DNA from: Diprion similis
Lineage: Eukaryota > Arthropoda > Insecta > Hymenoptera > Diprionidae
Direction of reading: 5' to 3'
DNA length: 64,000 bases
Assembly (NCBI RefSeq): GCF_021155765.1
Contig: NC_060107.1
Span: 13,130,501 to 13,194,500 of the forward strand
Positions 1 to 12,739 of the stretch are shown one piece after another (positions within the stretch are counted from its first letter, which is position 1; each line of letters begins with the position of its first letter). Made by a program: the position numbers and the translations under genes. Under the pieces are notes generated by a model that ran no database searches, was not told where the DNA came from, and saw only the letters and a program-made list of their open reading frames with translations.

Positions 1-69
1 AGAAAACGAAAACAAGATATTATTCTCAGATGTGATTTTCTTTTGCTTAACCTTCGTTCTTTTCTGTAG

Positions 70-3000
70 CGGATTGGACAGCTCGTCCTGTACACAAGTC
101 GTGAAGTTGCTGCAGCTTTTGGCGCGACAAGGACGAACGATAGTTTGTACCATTCATCAGCCGAGTGCTTCACTCTTCCAACTCTTTGACCAGGTGACCG
201 ATATTATCAATCATTCGAATGTTTTTTATTTCGTTGTTTCGTTTCAATGTGAGGTTGCCGAACCGCTAACTTTTGAATTCCAGAATTAATTACAAAAATA
301 AAACGTACCGTCATGTGTAACCTGCTGCGGTTACGACCGGTTTTAATTTTTCGGAATCTGATTCATGACACAGGTATATGTTCTGGCCAGAGGAGAGTGC
401 TTGTACCAAGGTGCAGCGAGTCAGATGGTACCCTTCCTAGAAAGTGTCAAGCTACCATGCCCAGTTTATCACAACCCGGCTGATTATGGTACAACTTTTC
501 ATTCAATCAAAATTAATTTTCGTCTTGATATACAGGATGTTAATTCGTTTATTTTAAACTCATTATTAGAACAAGTTTAGGTTTAAGGTTTTTGCCGAGG
601 AAATAGTTTCACGGCTGACGTGAGATGTTGAAATATTAACTTAAATATTAATTCTAAGACGGATTTACTTCGGGAGACTGGTTTTCCGGAAATTCATCTC
701 GTTCATTAATTTTTTTACAAAATAGTTTTATTTCGAGCATGTATTCAATTGTTGTATTTGTAAGGTACCGAGAACTCTTGAGAAATGCAAAAGTAGAGAA
801 CACTGGGATTATAGACAAAAGCTTAGATGCCGATGCTTTATTTCGTTTCACTACAAAATCGTGAAAATCGAGTAGATTTAGTTGATTTCAGTCTACGATG
901 ACTAATTGCATTCGGAACTTTTCTTCTTATCATGTTGGCATGGTTGAATATTCTATTTCACAACCTTGCATTTGGTGATTTTGGAGAAAATAGTTTTCTG
1001 TATAAAATGAGCCACCGTGGAGTGAAATTTGCGAAACATCTATTTTGTTTTTACCATTTTCAAGCGATTTGAAATGAAACATCAATACCAGCTAAGCTCT
1101 TATTTATAATGCCCATATTTATCGCTTTCGTATTGCAGAATTTATCTTTGTAGCTTTTGAATATGAAAATTGTGCAAATACTCAACGTACGACTATCTCG
1201 TAATGAAATGAAAAAGTATAGATTTCCAGCCGACCATCAGCCTGAAATTCAATTTCTCGTTTAAAATCGTTACCATGATGTTTCGTATTTTGTCGCAGTG
1301 ATTGAATTGGCCTGTGCGGAATACGGCGAGGATAAGATCGACGCTTTGGTTTGGGCAACGCAAAACGGCAAGAGTCTCCAGTGGTTCACAAATCCAGATG
1401 CTATATTAGACACGGCGGCACTGCGAGGTAGAATCATCACGGCTTTCATGCGATTGCACTGTTTTCATTACGGATATTCCATGGTTTTTTACTCAGGTCA
1501 AAATTTCAACATTCCGTTTCATGTTTCAGTCAAACATCCCCTGAAGAATTCTGGAATTTATGAGAAAATGTCGGGACAAGAAACGTCGCAATATAATCAA
1601 ATAAAAGTCCTCCTGAAGAGAGGGTTCTTGAAAACTAAAAGAGACACTGTGAGTTGTAAAACGAATACCAAATTATCATTTGCTCTGTTTAGTCCGGTAT
1701 TCACGTCATTTTTCACACACTGCGAAAATTTAACTTTCAGACTCTGACCCACCTCCGAATAGCTGTGAACATCTTTACCGGCGTAATGCTGGGAACTTTG
1801 TTCATTCGTGCCGGTAACGAAGGTTCCAGAGTTTTGGATAACTACAATTTACTATTTGCTATTCTGATGCACCACATGATGACCACCATGATGTTGACCA
1901 TTCTTACATGTGAGTGATGAGTAATAGCAGATCGACTGTTTTTTCTCAATTAATATTAATCGATACCATTCTGAGGCTCTTTTTATTTACTCGAATGGTA
2001 ACATACCTGTCTAAAGAGATTCCGAAGTAGTATTTGGTTTGATTCGATGAAAATATCGTGATCGTATAAAACGTTTTCCAGTTCCAAACGAGATGAACAT
2101 CCTGAAGAAAGAGCACTTCAATCGATGGTACAGTTTGAGGTCTTATTACATATCCGTGACCCTAGTGGATATTCCAGTCTCTGTATTCTGCTGCCTGCTG
2201 TTCTCGGCCATTGTCTATTTGATGTCAGCACAACCTCTAGAAATAACTAGGTTCTCAATGTTCGTCGCAATCAGTTTGCTAGTCGCGTTTGTCGCGCAGA
2301 GTATCGGGCTCATGATCGGAGCCGTTTTTGGAGTTGTGGTGAGTCACCTACTGCTGTCAACTAGTTATACATAAAATGGTGCATATTACCTCTGATGAGC
2401 AGGAACTGTCCTTAAATTCAGAGGCCCCGCTAATGCACGATCAATTGTTTTACAGAATGGCACCTTTATGGGCCCAACGCTCTCTGTACCAATGATGATG
2501 TTTGCCGGGTTTGGCGTCACTCTTCGTGATTTACCCGCTTACCTAAAATGGGGCAGCTACATCAGTTATCTGCGATATGGTCTTGAAGGGTAAGTTGATG
2601 GTGATACTTTTTGTGGTGACTGTATAGGTTCCACCGTTCGATGCTGACGAATCCTGGTTTTAGATTCAGATCGCATCTTGGCGGCAAAGGTGACACAACT
2701 CAAAAATCGAAATCTTTCAGTAGAACCAAATAAATATGAGTGGAAGCTTTGCATTTTTAAGGAAGTCATCTATTGTTGTATAAAGTAAACCGTTTACGGT
2801 GAAAAGTTTTTTCACGGCTTCTTAAATCATTTGGATAAAGATCGAATTCATTCGGTTTCACTAAGGGCCTTTACGTGATAGGAACGAAGTCCTGCTACAG
2901 AAATGTTACTTTTCAAGCCTACAAATCCGAACTTTGCAAATCCAAATATGGTCTCAATTTAAAAATGCCAATTTTCGAGTCCTGTCACCGTTGTCGCCAA

Positions 3001-3711
3001 GGTGTGAGATCCTTAGTCGAATTGAACAAATTCGTAGATACGCACAAGCAAGCTCCTAATTATAGGCAATTCGGGGTACACTCCACTTGAGCAGCTTCGA
3101 GTTTCGCAATAGCCACGTGCTAACAAATGAACGTCGGAGTTGCTTAGACTGCACCTTATGGCGCGCAGCCGCGAAAACGCGTAAAAGTACTTACCTACGG
3201 AGGTAAATAAAGAATACAGTTTTTATCGACTTTGTTTTGTCTGACGTCATACGACACAATACGGTAGAGGGAAGCATTTTCAAATAGTTTGCAGCCCGAC
3301 TTGCTCGTATCAGCTAGACTCGGTAGTCCATTCGAAATAACCGAAATTTATATGAAGTGACTTGATATTCAGAACCACTTTAGCTTTTTACTACGTCAGC
3401 CATGGTAGGACAATTTTGAGTTCATCCTGTTCACAGTATGGCTCGAAAGCAGCTGCTGTCTCGAAAGATGGAAAAATTTTATTCGATTTCATAGGTACGT
3501 CGGTGCTATCTATGGACTGAATAGGAAAACACTGGCATGTGGCATCGACGAGCTGTACTGTCACTTTAAATATCCGAGGAAGTTCCTGATGGAAATCGCC
3601 ATGGCTGCGGATCAGTTTTGGTTCGATATTTGCGCCTTGAGTTTGATTCTAATCTTCACACGTCTTTCGGCTCTTCTTCTCCTCAGGTGGAAGCTGATGG
3701 CATCTCGATAG
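70..3711 (+). CDS. ABCG half-transporter, 3' part (gene A of tandem array)
   Basis: Partial ABCG-family (white/ABCG1/ABCG4-like) ATP-driven membrane exporter; substrate unknown, lipids or sterols being the usual guess for this branch. Proposed exons: 70-193, 374-488, 1299-1427, 1530-1648, 1741-1909, 2082-2338, 2456-2589, 3495-3711. All joins keep frame and give about 420 aa to the TAG stop. The visible part starts at the D-loop (GLDSSS), followed by the H-loop CTIHQPS and the family motif HNPADY. Next come a cytosolic linker, the first membrane segments ([17 protein letters not shown]), the EHFNRWY motif before segment 3, and the two-cysteine extracellular loop ([12 protein letters not shown]) before the last segment. 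Walker A, the signature and Walker B lie left of the window. Two introns are not seen in its neighbours: after LFDQ (194-373) and a 102-nt one at 1428-1529. The family call is firm; the 1428-1529 splice is less certain because it reads through in frame. Confidence 0.9.
1175..1204. repeat. Dispersed repeat block, copy 1
   Basis: Contains AAATACTCAACGTACGACTA, found again at 31880-31910. Identity is exact over 22 nt, and looser similarity extends about 100 nt upstream in both places (for example AAGCGATTT followed by GAATGAA-like sequence). It lies in an intron of gene A. Confidence 0.5.
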
Positions 3712-4663
3712 ACGTCCACTTCTGCGTTGACTGTTCGTCACGTAAAAGTCAAATGTTAAGATAAGAATATCAGATATTTATTGTGTGGGTGTATAATATG
3801 TGTTGCGTGTATCGGTAAGTCGTAATTGACTTTAGGAATATACTCAAAAAACGCACAGCGTTTTGTTAAATCTGTAATCGTTTTTGGTTGGCTCCAGTAC
3901 TGTCAATGGACTGCATTAGGTTGTTGCATGATGTTTGCTCCGGTTTTCAAAGAGAATATCGATGGATTCTAGTTTTTGAATTTACCGAATCACCAATACT
4001 CTCCGGATTTTTTCCCCACCATTTTATCCGTCGGACGTTAAAGCGCACTTTTTGCAACCATGACAGGGTGAAAGTAACTGTATCTATAAGAAACTAAGAT
4101 AACTTATCAATGCAATTTTTTTTAGTCTATAAATAGTTTTCGGTACTGCCTAAGCAGGACTGCAATTTATCCCTAAGCTGCGTCCGAAAGAAGAAGCATC
4201 CGGTAATGTTTATCTTGCTTAATTCTGATCGCTGCTTTTATATATCACTATATAGAAATGTGTATATCGCTACGTGAGATGATGTAATTTAATTTTTTTA
4301 AATTATTCTACGATTGACTTCCAAAGATTAGCCACGCTGCTGTGCCAGGAGCCAGTTAGTTAGTTATTCGTCATAAATATTCTCAATTATAGCCATGATT
4401 AAAAATTACTCAATCGGTAAAGTAAAATTTCCCCAGAATTCATGTGACAGGATTTCTTGAAAGGTACGAGACAAAGGCGATGAATTTTTCCTGGCCACGT
4501 ATTATTTCAGAGCGTTTTATGTATGGATTTTTGGAAGCTAATGTGTCATTTGATTCGAAATATTATATATTTTTTTTTAAAATAGATATATTTTTATACC
4601 CTCATGCGATTTAGATTACAGGTCAACTATGTGAGCGAGTTAATTTTACTCATATACATGTAT

Positions 4664-4669
4664 AATAAA
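4664..4669 (+). terminator. Possible poly(A) signal of gene A
   Basis: AATAAA about 950 nt downstream of the gene A stop codon, in AT-rich DNA. Such hexamers are frequent by chance here, so assignment to the gene is tentative; a closer variant signal may be used instead. Confidence 0.25.
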
Positions 4670-7613
4670 GGTATGTATATATGTATACATATATATCTGC
4701 GATAGGTAATAACTGAAGATATAATTTTAATGTGAATAATAAAACGATATTAATTTTTCGCACGCTGTCTACTAATTTCCTACATTATTTAAACTCTCTG
4801 TTTATCTGTCACCTGTAGGTCTGTATAGCCGGAACCTCGTCTTCCGTTTTCTCTTCTCCTTTCAGCTCGCAGAAACAGGTTTTAACAGCTACCGAGAGAA
4901 TTTCTTCGAGATTTAAAAAAACGCTTCGAAGTTCTTTTAATTTTTACGTTGTAGGTGGAGAAATTACGGATTATTTTTTTAGTCAAATAGATCTCCGCCT
5001 ACGATAATCATAGGTTAATAAACTGGTTTCAGTTACTATTCACCGACGATTGAACGAGCGTTAATAATATTATTATCATCATATTTACTCACATTTGACA
5101 TCATGAACCGACTAAGAGGCTCAATTGAACCACCGTAGATTGAGTTACCCAATGCAATCACCACCAAATATTGCGGTCCTCACACTCGTTAAAGTGTTAT
5201 TTGCGAAAGCGTAAAGAAACTCGTATACTGTAAATTTACTTTCATTTATGACATAGTAATTGGCTCTCTTGATTCATCTGACTCGAAAATTGAGGAGGGA
5301 TTCTGTGCAGGTCATTGACAGCGATATCGTCTCTGATACTCGTTATAGTATTCCGCAAAAATTTTAGACGTAAGAACTGACTGAAATAAGATTGTCTTGA
5401 GTATAAGTATTAGTTGATAAACTGCTATTATCCAGAGTAGAGTAACGATAGTTTGATCTTTGAAATAATCTTATCAATAAATATTTACGTTGCTCATCGC
5501 ATACTGAAAATTCAACGATAATTTATTATTAAAAATGTTACGAAAATATCTTAAATTTCATTACCTTGACCGTTTTATATGAACTCTCAATTGCACGCAC
5601 GTAGATCCAAAATCAACACCTAGTATAAGAATGTCGATATAAAGATTAGGTAACGTTATGCAAATTCACATTTCTATTCCTTCACTTTAACCATTTTCAC
5701 ATCTTGAAATTTAGCCGCGGGTATCGCCATGAGTGTTGTGCTTCAAGAATATTCTTTTAGGTTTTCATACATCCATGTGCAAAGTGCCTTGAAGCAAAGA
5801 CTTGAAAGTCTACGGGAACCTTTTTTAATCGCAAGATACTTAATTTTTATTTAATGTATTTTACTTTTCATTTCAATTGGCGTTCTAATTTCGTTTCTTC
5901 GATTTTTGCATATAGAACATGAACTTGAGGTATAAAGAAATGATTAGAGTATAACAAGCAAAATGGCCGGAATTCAGTTCACGCGAAAAAAAAGAAAGAA
6001 AACTCGTTTTAGATTTAACAAGGTTGATTCACTATCGATCAATGTCAAGCCCGACGGAACCAGTTTAGATTCTCAAGTTTGAATGTCTCGGTCTTGATTT
6101 GACCCATTGAGGTTCGTTGAGTAAATTTACTTACCCATGAAGGTAAAATATCTGCTTTTACGGTTTTTTCGAACTCATTAGAACTTTGTTGTTTACCCAT
6201 ATTAGAAAAAATGGGGCGAAAATAGTATCAAAACAATTATAAAATGGTTAAAATCACTCATGTTCGAACACTTATCTACGTTTTTGTACTACAATAAAAT
6301 CTGATAACTGCAAGAGTAGTTTGAGAAAAGAATTTGGCTATTTGCTTCAGAGTCTGACTCTTTATATTAGTCATATAATTCTAAAGACGTAGTCAGCTAT
6401 AATCGACTAACTAAATTAAACTAAAGTTGAGAAATGAAAAAAATTGTAAAAACAAAAATTTACTTTCAATTTTTTACCCTGTATTACTTTTCTTTTCTTT
6501 TTTTTTTTTCATCCACAACCAAGCGATAATCATCATTATTTTACTTTCCCGCGGAGTTTGCAAATCGTACTTTTTTTACTTTTTACTTTCTACTTTCTTA
6601 AATAATACGCGTTTTCCGCAAAAATCGCCCGATGCTTTCGTACGTATAAAGACGATCTACTTTTACTGTAAAGATTTAATCGAGTTCACGCAACAGTTTT
6701 GCGCGGTGTGTTCGTTGACCTATATAACACGATATGCACTCTCTATCTGCATTGTAGATGCCGGAATTCTCTTTCTTCCTCTTCAGAGGTGTACGTACGG
6801 CATTCTCTCGACACCGAGTAGCGGTAAGTTATATTCTCAAGTTTCTTCCTCACGTCTCTCTACAGAGTTGGCACAATGTTCCGAGACTCTACCGGGGAAG
6901 TATCTCAGGATGTCGATCGTCAAAAATCGTTTTAAAATCGTGTGACTAATTCATCTTGCAATAAATCTTTCACAGTATAAGTGAAAACGAACGGTTTATT
7001 ATCAATAAAAATTGAAATTAATTAACACGATTACCATCGTACCAGGTAAATAATTAATATCCTCTTTTTTTATTTTCTTCGATTAATTATTGGGCTTGGA
7101 AATAAGACCCGGACGAGCCTCTGGGACTCAACGGTACATGCTTAACTTCCGTCTTCCTGTCCACTTGCTGGTGCTCACTGACGTGTTCGATCTAGACCGA
7201 CCAGGATCGAATTAACGGGACTCCGTAATAGGAGGGATCAATTAATTCGCGTCCTTCTTCCCGGTTAACGGTAGTTAGTGGGCGTGTTTCTAGACAACGA
7301 AATTTGTTGGTGCAAAATTATTTTTCTTTAAATTTTTTTTTTTTTTTAATCTACGGCAATAGTTGTTCGTTATTTTTATGCACAGCAAGAGTTGCTTCCG
7401 TTTAGCAAATACTTTTGCTGCAACCATTGCTGTTTTTTGATTGTTATCTCATTTCCTTTTCATGATGTTTTGAAAGTTAAATATGGCCTCGATCTTGACT
7501 CTTGACTGCTGTTATCTCAATAAGTGTGTATTCTAAGTATGTAGCTTGATAAAACTTGACGAAGAATTTTTCTGAATGTACCGAAGAGAACACGAGTTGG
7601 ATTTTTTATGGAT

Positions 7614-7841
7614 GGGGGTCAAAACTTGGAAGAATCGATATTGCAAATGTGCGATGGATCGAAGTTTCAAACATGCGAAAATGAAATGAGAAAAATTGAA
7701 ATCTTGATTTTTGAAAGTGCCACTGATTAGAATGACTTCTACTAAAGTGACACTTTAAAAAATCAAGATTTCGAACAATTCAATTTTCGTTAGTTTATTT
7801 TCGCATGTTTGCAATTTTGACTCTTCTGACGTTTGACCCCC
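7614..7841. repeat. MITE-like imperfect inverted repeat
   Basis: The left arm begins GGGGGTCAAA and contains AAACATGCGAAAAT and AAATCTTGATTTTT. The right arm contains their reverse complements in opposite order and ends TTTGACCCCC. Arms are about 110 nt with a centre near 7737 and small mismatches and gaps. This is the shape of a foldback or MITE. No clear target-site duplication was identified and there is no coding content. Confidence 0.75.
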
Positions 7842-10800
7842 ACCCCTTTTCTACGATTCTGTTACGCTCTACTTTTCACTGATACAAGAAGTTTAAGTTC
7901 AACCTGATCGTAAGTATATAATGTATATATTCAGATCAAAGTTGGAAAACTTAAGGTGACGGTGAGACTATCCTTAGCAGACAAACAAGGTAACAAAAAT
8001 GATTTAATAAGCATGTTTATGTAGGTGCGTCAATATCGGGATTTTCCTATAATACAACGCGGCCGAAATGTGGGGTAACACTTAAAGAAAGAAAATTTTG
8101 ATATTTTTGTTGAAAATATTCACTCAAAATAGACAGAACTGCGGCTGTTTATACATGTCGGTTTCTTTAAGCGTGGAAAAAACTTTCCGAATCGAAGGAA
8201 AATTTATCGCTCAACACTTCTATGGTACAAGGTCCGCGAGAATGGTACTTACAATAAGTAAGGTGCTTACAAGCATGGTGTTGCGGCAATGTTTTCTCTT
8301 AGGAAACGCGTAAGAGAACAACTTTCGGAATCCAAGTTGCTTAGAATTCAGGCACCGAATAAAGATAAAAATAAAGATAATAAAAAATCCGAAAACCTAT
8401 AATACGAAAACGTGGTTGATTATTGTGTCGTAGACAAACATGTTATCGAATTGTTGAACCGCGTGCATTGTTCCAAGGTGTTTATACTTGTCGAAAGTAC
8501 GTTATGTAAACTTGTAGGTGACCGGCTATGCGTCTGCTGCATTATCACGTGATGAAGTCATTTTTGTCACGTCTTTCAGTTTTGATAAATCTGTAATTCT
8601 CAAAGCCAAAACGGTGACAGTTAATTTGTTCTTGAAGTAATGATGATATCCTTTGACAACGAATTGCGGATATAACTGCAACATAACGCAGGTGAAAAAA
8701 AAATCCACCAGACTATAGAATGTCTTACAAAGTCGATTTTGAAGCAAAGTGTAAAAATTACAAAACAAAGTTTTGACCAGTGAAGTATTTAAATATCACG
8801 TCATTTCGTGAAACTATAGCGCGGTTTGTTAGGCTGTCAATTGCAAAATTTCGATATTTATAATATCGAGAAACTTATTCAAAAGTGATTGTATGAAAAA
8901 TCTCACTCGGAAGATATAATAAATTACTTTAGTAATTAACATAAAATGCTGAGGTGATTTGACCTAACGAGAATGATAATTAAAAACGGATTTAATTATT
9001 TTATGTGATCCAAGAGTGTCTCGTATTGTTTAATTTAAATAACTCACGAGTTTTGACTTTTTGATCTCAGATGAACCGTTTTAAATTCAATTAAAGAAAT
9101 TTTTTTTTTTTCCTTATCAAAATCAATAAACCCTTCTCGAATTGACTGTTTGGTTAGCTGCGCTAACCAATCTTCAAACAAGTTAATATAACTATACGGA
9201 CAGCATTTATATCGCATTGAAATTTGGGTAAACATTTTGGTACTCTGATAAATTTTGTCAATTAAATTCATTGGCTGTAGCCGATAGAGTGACTCTTAGA
9301 ATAAAGTTATAATTACACGAATGTAATTCTGTACTTCCAACATCATCAGCCACTGAATTTTCCAGTTATAAATCTGGTCCCGATAGATGTGTCTAATTAT
9401 AAGTCAATTACGAAGGTGTCACAGGTGTGCCAAGTTGATATAAACGCCTGTTCGCTGGTTTTATTGCTAAATGCATAGTGCAATAATCATGCGATTTTAT
9501 CACAGACGACGATACGAGCTGTCCGTCAACTTTCCACGGTCGGAAACACGAGATACGAAGCCCATGGTCACTATCCGCGATTACTGTTGATATCTTTCTC
9601 CTCCCCACTATATGCGATCTACTTCTCGCGATGAAAAGCGAGTGTGATGAGCAGAGAGTAGGCATTAAAGTATCGGGAGACAGGAGATCGCAAAATCGTT
9701 TGGAAAGTCTCTGTGATTTTCCCTTGTTTGTTCCAAGAGCTTATTGTCAGAATTGTCGATTGTATTTACTTCAGTCCGCGTTTCAGGCGACTCTCGACGC
9801 CACCGTAGAGGGAGAAATTTGAGCAGCATGTTCATTCCTCGATTGGTCAATGGTGCAAACTTTTCTAGTGCCGCAGTTCGAATTGAGAAGTGAAACCGAG
9901 AAGTTGTAGATTCTCGGTGTCGATCAAGTTTCTCAAGTCTCTACTCCGTCATCACGGTTCCATTAACGATTCGTAACTTATTTCAAGCATAATTTGTAAT
10001 TACAAGTGTAATGTAATAGTTTCATTGAATGCTTGTTATGGAACAACGATTTTATACACTCTTAATACCGTAAGTACAGACTTCAATCTTACTCTTACTT
10101 ATCCATCACACATGTCATTCCGATCAACTTTCTTTTCTCAACACTGAACAAGTCTCGATGTATTCAACCGCTCATTTCTCTTCAATGGAAAATCATTTTT
10201 AACGTAACAAATGACATTTTTTTTCGCCGATAATGGAGAAAAGGTGTTCGTAACTAGTGCGTTGTTGATATTATTAAACTATCCATCTTAGGCTGCTCAA
10301 AACCGTGACTTTAGGACATTGCACTTCGGAAAATGATTAATTGGTTCGTTTATTTCACCAGATATTACTGTTACAGTTATAACCGCAGTTTGTAGTATTA
10401 ACTGATTGAGAGAAATTATAGATTTATTTTTTGTATCATTGTCGCTCTCAATCTGTAGGTCATTTGCTCTACGATCAATTCTTCACTGAAATCATCTAGA
10501 TTTGTCTTTTGGTTCCAAATTCTGTGTTCCGTAATGGATCCCGGGCAAAATTTTACTGGCAAATAGAAAGGTTATAAAAAAGATAACAAAAAACTATCGA
10601 AATTTTTTATTCCACTGGGAAAATTTGATCGAGCAATAATCTTGAGGTGTGTTGCATCACCTGGACTGATCATTAAGAACGCACGAAACAACATCACTGC
10701 ATGGCTTCTGCAATGTATTCGTTTATGTACAACGACCTTGCTGATAATCGCCATAATTATTGACAGTCTAAAGCGTTGAATGTACGCATCTTTCCGTAGT

Positions 10801-12109
10801 ATTTTATTTTATCATGATGTTTTTGTACTCAAAAATAGATCTGATGCAGCGTGAATCGATTGAGGTATCTTAAGTAATTACGTTACAATTGACCATCGTA
10901 GCGTGTTCATCACGTTATCGCGAATGTAATAAAAAAATTCTGAGTCACTATTACGCACAGGATTAAAATTCTGCACGGATCCTCGCACTTGACAATTCCT
11001 AGCTCGTATTTTAATCGTGCAAGAGCCGCTTATCTACGTCACACGTCACGGTATCTCGACTCTCATTGTGAATTAATCCTCGTGACCTGTGCAAATGTCT
11101 GTCGCATACTATTGGATGATGATGATCATCACGATGGTTAGTCAATTATCATCTCTGTCAAAGGAAAAAACAACTATGATATAAAGCAAAGTACTATTAT
11201 TTGCTTAGGGAACACGTCAGGCTTAATTATCATTCCACGTGGGTACCCCACATCAAGTCCAATCATTTGTTGTGTATTCCAGTATCAATAACTGCGGAGT
11301 AATCATCGTCATCACCGTAACATTTGTGAGAAATAAATTCTAGCGTATGTTTTTAATTTACAATTACAACGATAATGTCGAAGAATTTTTTACTCGAAAT
11401 TCTTGCAGGCATTCTTTATGGAATATTCAACATCCATTTTGAGTATTCAGGATATGTCTTCCGTCCTTGTGTGTGTGTATATATATAATAAGTTCGTGAG
11501 CTAATAAGAATAAGTACTCAACAAAGCCTGGTTACAAGTTAGCGAGAATGAATGCTTCGCATTGTTCGTAAAAAGTGATAAAAAGGACACTGTCAGATCG
11601 CATTCCTTGTACCTCGTAGAATAATTTGCTCGTTGCAAGTTATCAAATATCGTTCACAAATGTTTTCTTTTATCTTTGTCTGCGTTATTTATTACTGTTT
11701 GACTAATAAAAACAACTACCGATGTTTTTTTTCTCTATGTATAAGTAAAAATACAGCCAAAACCATCCGGTTGTAACGCAGTAATACACGCGGTTCGTTA
11801 ATTGTCAACAGTTACAAGCATGCAATATCGGTTTGAACCAAGGCTGCTTTACTGATTACCACGTCTGATTACAAGCGTTGATCAATTGTATACGTATAAT
11901 GGAAAAAGTGGCGAGTGAACAATGAAAACAAACTGTTGATCAAAACGAAGGTCGGCTAAAATCCATAAACTATGTCCAAAAGAATAACGTGTCTACCTAT
12001 TGCGGTTGTTCGTTGAAGTGTGAATCTATAAACGATCCTTGCAAAACAGCTGCATGTAGACTAAAAACAAATTGTATTAAAATGAAACCTAGCCGAGTAT
12101 GATTTCGCG

Positions 12110-12739
12110 TCACAATACGCCTTTGAATTTCCTCGTTGGGAGTCCGATGTGTTCGATGATGGTATGTGTAGCGGATGCAGAATATAACACAAGCCTGTAT
12201 TGTTCAGCGTTCAACCAGTATGTATAATTCAACTGGTTTAAACATTTTTTTAATACGCTATCATGGCTTGCTAAAGCGTGAAAACACGACGTCGACATTT
12301 TAGAATTGTACAAGTTTCGTGTAACATGTTTTTCGCACTCGGATTTGAGCTGCGATCTATCGATCTGAACTTTATTACCTACGGGATGTGGAAATGGAAT
12401 AAGAACAGATCGATTTAGCTGCGGGTTGAAGGCTATTTGAATTTCACACACTGACGACCGTCTGTCGTACTTAAACGGAACTTGCGCACTGGCTCCCGGA
12501 GTCGAGGAACCCAACCTAAGCTCGTGTGACAGGAACGATATATTTGTAACGTGAGCTTGTGATGGTGGTGCTTTTAACGGAGTTACCAGGCGTCGGTTCG
12601 AAGTGTGTCCACATGTCATAACCAACGAGAACTGATTTTTTAGTGGTGATGAAAATCGGATAATCAAGCCTTTTAATCTAGTCGAAGAATTAGGTGAGCT
12701 AAGCGTTTGATGATACATTTTTCCACCCACAGTCGCCAT
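12110..12739 (-). CDS. Hypothetical protein, 209 aa, single exon
   Basis: Unrecognised minus-strand reading frame of 209 codons, starting MATVGGKMYH and ending RKFKGVL before the stop. The start context (CCAACATGG) resembles a good animal initiation site. The composition is mixed and not low-complexity, unlike the other long open frames in noncoding DNA here. I see no signal peptide, membrane segment or known catalytic motif; the protein is Ser/Thr-rich in its first half with several Cys and His in its second. It lies alone between gene A and gene B. It could be a real lineage-specific intronless gene, a decayed retrocopy, or a chance ORF. At this base composition an ORF of this length is only moderately unlikely by chance, so the call is weak. 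Confidence 0.35.
   Translation of the reverse strand: MATVGGKMYHQTLSSPNSSTRLKGLIIRFSSPLKNQFSLVMTCGHTSNRRLVTPLKAPPSQAHVTNISFLSHELRLGSSTPGASAQVPFKYDRRSSVCEIQIAFNPQLNRSVLIPFPHPVGNKVQIDRSQLKSECEKHVTRNLYNSKMSTSCFHALASHDSVLKKCLNQLNYTYWLNAEQYRLVLYSASATHTIIEHIGLPTRKFKGVL

Larger units (their letters stand above)
3712..12109. other. Gene-poor intergenic region between gene A and a minus-strand ORF
   Basis: No recognisable protein exon was found on either strand. The open frames here are short or sit in T-rich low-complexity DNA, for example around 6480-6600. The start presumably holds the 3' UTR of gene A. The only clear structure is the inverted repeat at 7614-7841, listed separately. Distal promoter or first noncoding exon sequence of gene B could lie toward the right end, but nothing in the sequence proves it. 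Confidence 0.6.

Noticed and set aside
6427..6945. 172-codon + strand open frame
   Set aside because: Rich in Phe, Ile and Lys from T- and A-rich runs, no recognisable motif and no family resemblance; looks like chance in low-complexity DNA.
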